In this document: in pieces, positions 1 to 6,231 of the stretch
Position numbering within the stretch: position 1 is the first letter of the stretch
Layout of the letters: each line of letters starts with the position of its first letter
Assembly: GCA_035638775.1 (NCBI GenBank)
Contig: DASQZJ010000045.1
Coordinates: 1-42,021, forward strand
DNA from: DASQZJ01 sp035638775
GTDB taxonomy: Bacteria > Pseudomonadota > Gammaproteobacteria > UBA5335 > SLRW01
Length of the DNA stretch: 42,021 bases
Direction of reading: 5' to 3'
Program-made: the position numbers and the translations under genes
Notes under the pieces: generated by a model
Told to the model about the DNA's origin: nothing
Database searches by the model: none
The model's input: only the letters and a program-made list of their open reading frames with translations

Positions 1-1
1 A

Positions 2-670
2 GAGGAGTTCCCGGCGCTGATGGAGAGCCACCTGGACGGCTGGGAGTTCGCCGTCGAGGCCTGGATCCACAACGGCAAGATCCGCTTCCTGAACATCTCC
101 GAGTACGTCACGCTCGGCTACTCGGTGTTCGTGCCGGCCACCCCCGAGCTGGAGTCCTGGCGTCCGCAGATCACGCGCGAGATCGAGAAGCTGATCAAGA
201 CCTTCGACATCGACTTCGGCTTCATCCACCCCGAGTACTTCGTCACCAGCGACGGCACCATGTACTTCGGCGAGGTCGCCTACCGACCCCCGGGCTTCAA
301 GGTGTTCGAGCTGCTCGAGCGGGCCTATGGCTTCAACGCCTACCAGGGTCTGGTGCTGATGTTCGATCCGAAGACCACGGAGGAAGAGATCGAGGCCTTC
401 TTCCCGCGCGAGGTGGTGGACGCGAAGGGCCACGCCGGCTGCTTCGGCGTATACCCGCGCCGGCGCGTGGTGAGCCAGCTGGAGATGCCCGAGGAGACCG
501 AGCAGGATCCGTACTTCGAGTACCACGAGCTCAGCTCGCCGCTGGAGGAGAAGGTGACCAAGCGCACCGCCTTCGGCACCCACTGGGGCCTGGTCTACTT
601 CTTCGGCGACGATCCCTACCGCATGCGCGACCTGCTCAAGCACCAGGAGGAGCTGGACTTCTACGTCTGA
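2..670 (+). CDS. ATP-grasp domain protein, C-terminal part (5' end outside window)
   Basis: The reading frame is open from the window edge, so the N-terminus is missing; the internal ATG at 20 is probably not the start. The 222 visible residues look like the back half of an ATP-grasp ligase. There is an acidic strand (SHLDGWEFAVEAW), a FGFIHPEYF segment, and MYFGEVAYRPPGF, where the glutamate would ligate ATP-bound magnesium. Such enzymes couple a carboxylate to an amine or thiol through an acyl-phosphate. The substrate cannot be told from this part. The gene runs convergently into the ExoIII-type gene with 28 bases between the stops. Confidence 0.75.
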   Translation, partial: EEFPALMESHLDGWEFAVEAWIHNGKIRFLNISEYVTLGYSVFVPATPELESWRPQITREIEKLIKTFDIDFGFIHPEYFVTSDGTMYFGEVAYRPPGFKVFELLERAYGFNAYQGLVLMFDPKTTEEEIEAFFPREVVDAKGHAGCFGVYPRRRVVSQLEMPEETEQDPYFEYHELSSPLEEKVTKRTAFGTHWGLVYFFGDDPYRMRDLLKHQEELDFYV

Positions 671-680
671 CCCCGGTCCG

Positions 681-700
681 GAGCGGTTCGGGCCCCGCTC
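681..700. terminator. Possible hairpin between convergent genes
   Basis: GAGCGG at 681-686 pairs with CCGCTC at 695-700, leaving an 8-base loop. It lies between the ATP-grasp stop and the ExoIII stop. There is no T-run on either side, so a terminator role is only a suggestion. Confidence 0.25.
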
Positions 701-1466
701 ACAGGTCGTAGTCGACGATCAGGGGCGCGTGGTCCGAGAAGCGCTCGTCGCGGTAGATGTCCACCGCGCGCACGCGCCCGGCGAGGCCCGGCGTGACGAT
801 CTGGTAGTCGATGCGCCAGCCCACGTTCTTCTCCCAGGCGCGCCCGCGGTTCGACCACCAGGTGTACTCGTCGGGGTCCGGGTTGCGCACGCGGAAGGCG
901 TCGACGAAGCCCACCTCGTCGAACAGGCGGTCCAGCCAGGCCCGCTCCTCGGGGAGAAAGCCGGAGTTCTTCTGGTTGGAGCGCCAGTTGCGGATGTCGA
1001 TCCTGCGGTGGGCGATGTTCCAGTCACCGCAGATGACATACTCCCGCGACCTCTCCCGCAGCTCCTCCAGGTGCGGCAGGAAACGGTCCATGAAGGCGTA
1101 CTTCACGTCCTGGCGGACCTCGCCCGACGAGCCGGACGGCATGTACAGCGACACCACGCTCAGACCCGGCAGGCGCAGCTCCAGGTAGCGTCCCTCGGCG
1201 TCGAACTCGGGCCAGCCCAGGCCGGACACCACCTCCTCGGGATCGAGCCGGGAGTAGATCGCCACCCCGCTGTAGCCCTTCTTCTCGGCGTCGTGGAACC
1301 AGACCTGATAGCCATCCGGGTGAAACACGTCCGCGGTCAGCTGGTGCGCCTGGGCCTTGGTCTCCTGGATGCAGACCACGTCGGCGTCCTGGCGCGCCAT
1401 CCAGTCGAAGAATCCCTTGCGGGCCGCGGCCCGGATGCCGTTGGCGTTGAGCGTGATGATGCGCAT
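699..1466 (-). CDS. xthA: Exodeoxyribonuclease III family nuclease (Crc-position paralogue)
   Basis: A 255-residue endonuclease/exonuclease/phosphatase fold protein of normal ExoIII length. The metal and catalytic residues are present: N7 in LNANGIRAA, E35 in IQETKA, Y108 in SLYMPSG, D148 and N150 in GDWNIAH, D220 in WRIDYQ, and D245/H246 in SDHAPL. ExoIII is a DNA-repair AP endonuclease and 3'-5' exonuclease. It sits divergently beside pyrE, where Pseudomonas carries crc, a catalytically dead relative that helps Hfq repress translation. The C-terminus APLIVDYDL also resembles Crc. Because the active site is intact, nuclease activity is the better guess. The ATG at 1466 follows GGGGA. Confidence 0.9.
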   Translation of the reverse strand: MRIITLNANGIRAAARKGFFDWMARQDADVVCIQETKAQAHQLTADVFHPDGYQVWFHDAEKKGYSGVAIYSRLDPEEVVSGLGWPEFDAEGRYLELRLPGLSVVSLYMPSGSSGEVRQDVKYAFMDRFLPHLEELRERSREYVICGDWNIAHRRIDIRNWRSNQKNSGFLPEERAWLDRLFDEVGFVDAFRVRNPDPDEYTWWSNRGRAWEKNVGWRIDYQIVTPGLAGRVRAVDIYRDERFSDHAPLIVDYDL

Positions 1467-1496
1467 GCGTTCCCCGTTCCGGGTTCAAGGCTCATG

Positions 1497-1502
1497 TATG
1501 AT
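1497..1502 (+). promoter_or_regulatory. Candidate -10 element for pyrE
   Basis: TATGAT (5 of 6 to the sigma-70 -10 consensus) lies about 40 bases before the pyrE ATG, directly preceded by TG. No convincing -35 is visible at the right distance, so this is a weak call based on the -10 alone. Confidence 0.35.
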
Positions 1503-1540
1503 AGCGGACCTGTCCGGAGCGACGAACAGGAGAGCCGTTG

Positions 1541-2194
1541 ATGGCCGACTTCCGGGAAGAATTCATCCGTTTCGCGATCGAGCAGGACGTGCTGCGCTTC
1601 GGCGAGTTCACCCTCAAATCCGGCCGCGTCAGTCCCTATTTCTTCAATGCCGGCCTGTTCCACGGTGGCCGCGCGCTGGCCCGCCTGGGCCGGTTCTACG
1701 CGGACGCCATCATCGCCTCCGGGATCGCTTTCGATATGCTCTTCGGCCCCGCCTACAAGGGCATCCCCCTGGCCACGGCCGCCGCCATCGCGCTGGCCGA
1801 CCATCACGGCCGCGACGTGCCGGTATGCTTCAACCGCAAGGAAGCCAAGGATCACGGCGAGGGCGGCAGCCTGATCGGCGCACCGCCCGCCGGCCGGGTC
1901 CTGATCGTGGACGACGTAATCACGGCCGGCACCGCCGTGGGCGAGTCGGTGGAGCTCATCACGCGGGCCGGAGCGACGCCTGCCGGCGTGGTAATCGCGC
2001 TGGACCGGCAGGAGCGGGGACAGGGCGAGCTTTCCGCGGTGCAGGAGGTGCGGCGGCGCTACGGCATGGAGGTCGCCAGCATCGCCGCCCTGGACGACCT
2101 GGTCACGCACCTCGCCGCGCAGGCACCGGAGCAATCGCGCGAGACCCTGGCGGCGGTGCGCGACTACCGCGACCGCCACGGCGTCAGCGATTGA
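1541..2194 (+). CDS. pyrE: Orotate phosphoribosyltransferase
   Basis: A 217-residue cytosolic enzyme that converts orotate and PRPP to orotidine 5'-phosphate in pyrimidine synthesis. The PRPP-binding loop VLIVDDVITAGTAV is at about residues 120-133. The substrate strand FTLKSGRVSPYFFN and the flexible catalytic loop around RKEAKDHGEGG are also present. The start is the ATG at 1541, with AGGAG at 1528-1532 eight bases upstream; the adjacent in-frame TTG at 1538 is rejected. The 3' end overlaps the convergent argB by 11 bases. Adjacency to an ExoIII/Crc gene and to argB matches the pseudomonad arrangement. Confidence 0.97.
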   Translation: MADFREEFIRFAIEQDVLRFGEFTLKSGRVSPYFFNAGLFHGGRALARLGRFYADAIIASGIAFDMLFGPAYKGIPLATAAAIALADHHGRDVPVCFNRKEAKDHGEGGSLIGAPPAGRVLIVDDVITAGTAVGESVELITRAGATPAGVVIALDRQERGQGELSAVQEVRRRYGMEVASIAALDDLVTHLAAQAPEQSRETLAAVRDYRDRHGVSD

Positions 2195-3068
2195 TCAGGG
2201 TGCCCACGCCCTCGTCCGTGAACAGCTCCAGCATCACCGCGTGCTCGACGCGCCCGTCCACGATGTGGGCCGCGCGCACGCCGCCCTCCACGGCCTCCAG
2301 GGCACAGCGCACCTTGGGCAGCATGCCGCCGCGGATCGTGCCGTCCTCGATCAGCGCCGCCACCTGCTTGCGTGAAAGCCCGGTAAGCAGCCTGCCCTCG
2401 CCGTCCAGCACCCCGCGGGTGTTGGTCAGCAGCATCAGCTTCTCGGCCTTCATCACCTCCGCCACCCGGCCGGCGACCAGGTCCGCGTTGATGTTGTATG
2501 CGACGCCGTCGGCGCCGAAACCCACCGGGGCGATCACCGGGATGAAATCTCCCTCCTCCAGCAGGGAGACCACGGCCGGGTCGATCGACTCGACCTCGCC
2601 CACGTAGCCGATGTCCCGCGGCGTGTCGCTGCCGTCGGTCCCGGCCAGGGTCATCTTGCGCGCCCGGATCAGGTTGCCGTCCTTGCCGGTGAGGCCCACG
2701 GCGTTGCCGCCGTGGCTGTTGATCAGGCTGACGATGTCCTTGTTGACCAGCCCTCCCAGCACCATCTCGACCACGTCCATGGTGTCGCGATCGGTCACCC
2801 GCATCCCCTCGACGAAACGCGACTCGATGCCCACGCGCTCGAGCACCCTGCCGATCTGCGGGCCGCCGCCGTGCACGATGACCGGATTGATGCCCACCAG
2901 CTTCATCAGCACGATGTCGCGCGCGAAGCCGCTCTTGAGCTCGGCGTCGGTCATCGCGTTGCCGCCATACTTGATCACGACGGTCTTGCCCGCGAACCGG
3001 CGGATGTAGGGCAGGGCCTCGGTCAGGACCCGCGCGACGTTCATCGCCCCTTCGGAAGTCAGCGCCAT
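2184..3068 (-). CDS. argB: Acetylglutamate kinase
   Basis: A 294-residue amino-acid kinase that phosphorylates N-acetylglutamate with ATP, the second step of arginine synthesis. The N-terminal extension ALPYIRRFAGK is typical of the arginine-feedback-inhibited hexameric form. It is followed by VVIKYGGNAM, the glycine-rich IVHGGGPQIG loop, and VAYNINADLVAG near the C-terminus. The ATG at 3068 follows GGGAG. It is the last gene of the coaBC-dut-argB run, 16 bases after dut. Pseudomonas has algC between dut and argB; it is absent here. Its tail overlaps pyrE by 11 bases. Confidence 0.97.
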   Translation of the reverse strand: MALTSEGAMNVARVLTEALPYIRRFAGKTVVIKYGGNAMTDAELKSGFARDIVLMKLVGINPVIVHGGGPQIGRVLERVGIESRFVEGMRVTDRDTMDVVEMVLGGLVNKDIVSLINSHGGNAVGLTGKDGNLIRARKMTLAGTDGSDTPRDIGYVGEVESIDPAVVSLLEEGDFIPVIAPVGFGADGVAYNINADLVAGRVAEVMKAEKLMLLTNTRGVLDGEGRLLTGLSRKQVAALIEDGTIRGGMLPKVRCALEAVEGGVRAAHIVDGRVEHAVMLELFTDEGVGTLINR

Positions 3069-3084
3069 GCCTGGATCGCTCCCG

Positions 3085-3546
3085 TCAATGCCGTCCCGTG
3101 TGCCCGAAGCCGCCCGCGCCGCGCGCGCTGTGCTCGAAATCGTCCACGATCTCGAAGCGCGCCCGCACGACCGGGACGATGACCAGCTGGGCGATGCGCT
3201 CGCCGGGTTCGATGGCGAAGGCGTCGCCAGCGCGGTTCCAGCAGGACACCATCACCTGGCCCTGGTAATCGGAGTCGATCAGCCCCACCAGGTTGCCCAG
3301 CACGATGCCATGCTTGTGGCCCAGTCCGGAGCGCGGCAGGATCACGGCGGCCAGCTCCGGGTCCGCGAGGTGAATCGCCATGCCGGTCGGGATCAGCTCC
3401 GTGGTACCGGGCTCCAGGGTGAGCGTGCCGTCGAGACAGGCGCGCAGGTCCACGCCCGCAGCACCGTCGGTGGCGTACTCGGGCAGCGGGAATTCTCGGC
3501 CGAGCCGCGGGTCGAGAACGCGTAGCTGTATGGCGCGATGATTCAT
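3085..3546 (-). CDS. dut: Deoxyuridine 5'-triphosphate nucleotidohydrolase (dUTPase)
   Basis: A 153-residue trimeric dUTPase that hydrolyses dUTP to dUMP and pyrophosphate. This keeps uracil out of DNA and feeds thymidylate synthesis. All five family motifs are visible: TDGAAGVDLRA (26-36), PRSGLGHKHG (71-80), GLIDSDYQG with the catalytic aspartate (88-96), GERIAQLV (115-122) and the C-terminal RGAGGFGHTG (142-151) that closes over the nucleotide. The ATG at 3546 follows GGAGAGG. It is 43 bases downstream of coaBC and likely co-transcribed with it. Confidence 0.97.
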   Translation of the reverse strand: MNHRAIQLRVLDPRLGREFPLPEYATDGAAGVDLRACLDGTLTLEPGTTELIPTGMAIHLADPELAAVILPRSGLGHKHGIVLGNLVGLIDSDYQGQVMVSCWNRAGDAFAIEPGERIAQLVIVPVVRARFEIVDDFEHSARGAGGFGHTGRH

Positions 3547-3589
3547 CCGGTGCCTCTCCAGGGACGGTCGATCGGGACGGGTGCCGGCG

Positions 3590-4843
3590 TCATGCCGCCT
3601 GACGTGCGCGATAGCGTTCGGCGATCACGTCGACCAGCGCGGCCGCGAGCCTGCTCTTGGGCTGCGACGGCAGTTCCCGCTCGCCACCGGCCCAGAACAG
3701 GTGCAGGGCGTTGTCGTCGCTGTCGAAGCCGCGGCCGCGGTCGTCCACCAGGTTGGCCGCGATCATGTCCAGTCCCTTCTTCTCCAGCTTGGCACGGGCG
3801 TACTCCGCCACGCGCCGGGTTTCGGCGGCGAAACCCACGCTGAACGGGCCGCCCGGCAGCGCCGCCACCTCGCCCAGGATGTCGCGGGTACGCTCCATGT
3901 CCAGGCGCATCGCCGGCTGCTCCTTCTTGACCTTGTGCTCCGCCGGTCGCGCCGGCCGGTAGTCGGCCACCGCGGCGGCGGCGATGAACACGTCGCAGGA
4001 CTGCACCCGCGCCAATACCGCCTCGCGCATCTGCTCGGCCGTCGCGACGTCGACGCGCTCCACGCCCGGCGGGGTATCCAGTATCACCGGACCGCTGACC
4101 AGCGTGACGCGGGCGCCGGCGCGTGCGGCCGCCGCGGCCACCGCGTAGCCCATCTTGCCGGAGCTGCGGTTGCTGACGTAGCGCACCGGGTCGATCGGCT
4201 CCCGCGTCGGCCCGGCGGTGACCATGACCGACAGCCCCTGCAGGCTCGCGTGCACCGCCTCGTCGCCGGCGTCCCGCGAGCCGGCGCGCAGGGCCCCGAC
4301 GATATCCAGCGGCTCCAGCATGCGCCCGGAGCCGACCTCGCCGCAGGCCTGGTCGCCCTCCCCCGGCCCCAGCAGGGTCACGCCGCGCCGGCGCAGCACG
4401 GCGCAGTTGTCCCGCGTGGCCGGGTTGGCCCACATCATGCGGTTCATCGCGGGAGCCAGCCAGATCGGTGCTTCGGTGGCCAGGCACAGGGTCGACAGCA
4501 GGTCGTCGGCCATGCCGTGCGCCAGGCGCGCCATGAAGTCCGCGCTGGCCGGCGCCACCACGACGTCGTCCGCCCAGCGGGCCAGCTCGATGTGGCCCAT
4601 CGCCGCCTCGGCCGCCGGATCGGTGAGCGAATCCCGCACCGTGCGCCCGGAAACCGCCTGCAGCGTCAGCGCCGTGATGAAGGCGTGCGCCGCCGGCGTC
4701 ATCACCACCTGCACCTCGGCACCGGCGTCGCGCAGGCGGCGCACGAGGTCCGGGCTCTTGTAGGCGGCGATGCCGCCGGTGACCCCCAGCAGGATGTGGC
4801 GATCGCGCAGATCGGCGTTGGCATTCATGCTTGTCGCGTTCAT
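3590..4843 (-). CDS. coaBC: Bifunctional phosphopantothenoylcysteine decarboxylase/phosphopantothenate-cysteine ligase
   Basis: A 417-residue coenzyme A biosynthesis enzyme. The N-terminal FMN-dependent CoaC domain (about 12-190) shows ILLGVTGGIAAYK, H84 in GHIELARW, the PAMNRMMW signature with N134, and C167 in the flap. The CoaB ligase domain (about 205-417) has VTAGPTREPIDPVR, NRSSGKMG and the VKKEQPAM lysine motif. The frame runs further upstream to 4963, but family alignment starts at MNATSMNANADLRDR. ATG 4843 is chosen and ATG 4828 is the alternative; neither has a strong ribosome site. A candidate promoter lies just upstream, and dut and argB follow. Confidence 0.96.
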   Translation of the reverse strand: MNATSMNANADLRDRHILLGVTGGIAAYKSPDLVRRLRDAGAEVQVVMTPAAHAFITALTLQAVSGRTVRDSLTDPAAEAAMGHIELARWADDVVVAPASADFMARLAHGMADDLLSTLCLATEAPIWLAPAMNRMMWANPATRDNCAVLRRRGVTLLGPGEGDQACGEVGSGRMLEPLDIVGALRAGSRDAGDEAVHASLQGLSVMVTAGPTREPIDPVRYVSNRSSGKMGYAVAAAAARAGARVTLVSGPVILDTPPGVERVDVATAEQMREAVLARVQSCDVFIAAAAVADYRPARPAEHKVKKEQPAMRLDMERTRDILGEVAALPGGPFSVGFAAETRRVAEYARAKLEKKGLDMIAANLVDDRGRGFDSDDNALHLFWAGGERELPSQPKSRLAAALVDVIAERYRARQAA

Positions 4844-4865
4844 ATCAGGGCTCTGCCGGACTGTG

Positions 4866-4894
4866 ATTGTACTTCCTAACCCGATCCGAGGTAA
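4866..4894 (-). promoter_or_regulatory. Candidate sigma-70 promoter for coaBC-dut-argB
   Basis: Read on the minus strand, TTACCT (4894-4889) and TACAAT (4871-4866) are separated by 17 bases. The -10 matches five of six consensus positions and the -35 three. It lies about 23 bases before the chosen coaBC start, in an AT-richer patch of otherwise GC-rich DNA. Confidence 0.5.
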
Positions 4895-5049
4895 TGCCGC
4901 CGCGATTCGACCCGGTCGCGGGCCATGTCGGGCGCCGGCGCTGCCCGCTGAGGGACACGGCAACGGGCTTGCGGGGACGCCCTTTGCCGGTCAGAATTCC
5001 GGTAGCACCGCAAGGACGACGGTGTTACCGACCTGCAGGGATGCATGCC

Positions 5050-5724
5050 ATGCGAATCAAGGACTGGCCCAGTGCCGAACGTCCCCGCGAGAAGCTGTTG
5101 CAGCGCGGGGCGCAGGCGCTCTCCGACGCCGAGCTGCTCGCGATCTTCCTGCGCACCGGCGTGACCGGCCGCACCGCCGTCGACCTCGCCCGGGACCTGC
5201 TGGGACGGTTCGGCGGGCTGCGCCCGCTGCTCACCGCCGCCCGGGGCGACTTCTGCGCCGTGCGCGGACTGGGACCGGCCAAGTACGCCCAGCTGCATGC
5301 AGTGCTGGAGATGGGCCGGCGCCACCTCGACGAGACGCTGCGGCGCGGCGCGCCGCTGACCAGCCCGGATCTCACCCGGCGCTTCCTGGCGAGCCGCCTG
5401 CGCGACCGTCCGTACGAGGTGTTCGCCTGCCTGTTCCTGGACAACCGGCACCGGGTGATCGAGTTCTGCGAGCTGTTCCGCGGAACGGTCAACGGCGCCT
5501 CGGTGCATCCGCGGGAGGTGGTGCGGGCGGCCCTGGCGCACAACGCCGCGGCGGCCATCCTGTGCCACAACCATCCCTCGGGCGTGGCCGAGCCCAGCCG
5601 GGCCGACGAGCAGATCACCCGCCGCCTCGCCGACGCACTGGCACTGATCGACATCCGGGTGCTCGACCACATCGTGATCGGCGACGGCACCAGCGTCTCG
5701 TTCGCCGAGCGGGGCCTGTTGTGA
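5050..5724 (+). CDS. radC: RadC family JAB/MPN domain protein
   Basis: A 224-residue protein with an N-terminal helix-hairpin-helix-like part (about 30-95) and a C-terminal JAB domain. The JAMM metal motif is clear: a glutamate in VHPREVVRAAL, then HNHPSGVAEPSRAD with both histidines and the aspartate. RadC was once linked to radiation resistance, but its cellular role is unresolved. Start ATG 5050 (MRIKDWP) has AGGG 8-9 bases before it. ATG 5041 and a longer open frame from 4867 are possible but unlike the family. It precedes rpmB, as in many gammaproteobacteria. Confidence 0.93.
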   Translation: MRIKDWPSAERPREKLLQRGAQALSDAELLAIFLRTGVTGRTAVDLARDLLGRFGGLRPLLTAARGDFCAVRGLGPAKYAQLHAVLEMGRRHLDETLRRGAPLTSPDLTRRFLASRLRDRPYEVFACLFLDNRHRVIEFCELFRGTVNGASVHPREVVRAALAHNAAAAILCHNHPSGVAEPSRADEQITRRLADALALIDIRVLDHIVIGDGTSVSFAERGLL

Positions 5725-5737
5725 CGCCTCCGCCGGC

Positions 5738-5766
5738 TTGCAAGTTCGTGCCCCGGCTGGTATAAA
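5738..5766 (+). promoter_or_regulatory. Sigma-70 promoter for rpmB-rpmG
   Basis: TTGCAA (5738-5743) and TATAAA (5761-5766) are spaced exactly 17 bases. They follow the radC stop and lie about 60 bases before the L28 start. This is the best promoter match in the window and fits a highly expressed ribosomal protein operon. Confidence 0.7.
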
Positions 5767-5824
5767 TTGCGGCCTTTCCGCGGCGGCGGATCCGCCCGCG
5801 AACCGCAGTCTCAGGGGATCGACC

Positions 5825-6061
5825 ATGTCCAGAGTGTGCCAGGTCACCGGCAAGCGGCCGGTCACGGGGAACAACGTTTCCCACGCGAACAACAAGACGC
5901 GGCGCCGGTTCCTGCCGAACCTGCGCTACCAGCGCTTCTGGGTCGAGAGTGAGAACCGCTGGGTCCGTCTGCGGATCTCCTCCAAGGGGCTGCGGATCAT
6001 CGACAAGCGCGGCATCGACGCGGTCCTGGCGGACCTGCGCGCGCGCGGCGAGAAGATCTGA
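5825..6061 (+). CDS. rpmB: 50S ribosomal protein L28
   Basis: A 78-residue basic protein beginning MSRVCQVTGKRPVTGNN, the L28 signature, followed by HANNKTRRRFLPNLRYQRFW and a C-terminal RGIDAVLADLRARG. Length is normal. It is part of the large ribosomal subunit near the E site. AGGGGA at 5813-5818 serves as ribosome site. The usual partner rpmG follows 14 bases later, and a strong promoter lies upstream. Confidence 0.98.
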   Translation: MSRVCQVTGKRPVTGNNVSHANNKTRRRFLPNLRYQRFWVESENRWVRLRISSKGLRIIDKRGIDAVLADLRARGEKI

Positions 6062-6075
6062 AGGAGGCCCCGACC

Positions 6076-6231
6076 ATGCGCGAAAAGATCAAGCTCGTAT
6101 CCTCCGCCGGCACCGGCCACTTCTACACCACCAGCAAGAACAAGCGGAACACGCCGGACAAGATGGAGATCAAGAAGTACGACCCGGTGGCCCGGAAACA
6201 CGTGATCTACCGGGAAGCCAAGCTCAAGTAG
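6076..6231 (+). CDS. rpmG: 50S ribosomal protein L33
   Basis: A 51-residue protein, MREKIKLVSSAGTGHFYTTS at the start and REAKLK at the end, with the conserved NTPDKMEIKKYDP core. It has no cysteines, so it is the zinc-free form of L33. AAGGAGG at 6061-6067, starting within the rpmB stop codon, is a near-perfect ribosome site. It is translated right after rpmB. The last 8 bases overlap the 3' end of the convergent acyl-AMP ligase fusion. Confidence 0.97.
   Translation: MREKIKLVSSAGTGHFYTTSKNKRNTPDKMEIKKYDPVARKHVIYREAKLK

Noticed and set aside
3581..4879. 432-codon plus-strand frame over coaBC
   Set aside because: Antisense to a well-defined bifunctional enzyme and rich in histidine/arginine/glutamine repeats typical of GC shadows.
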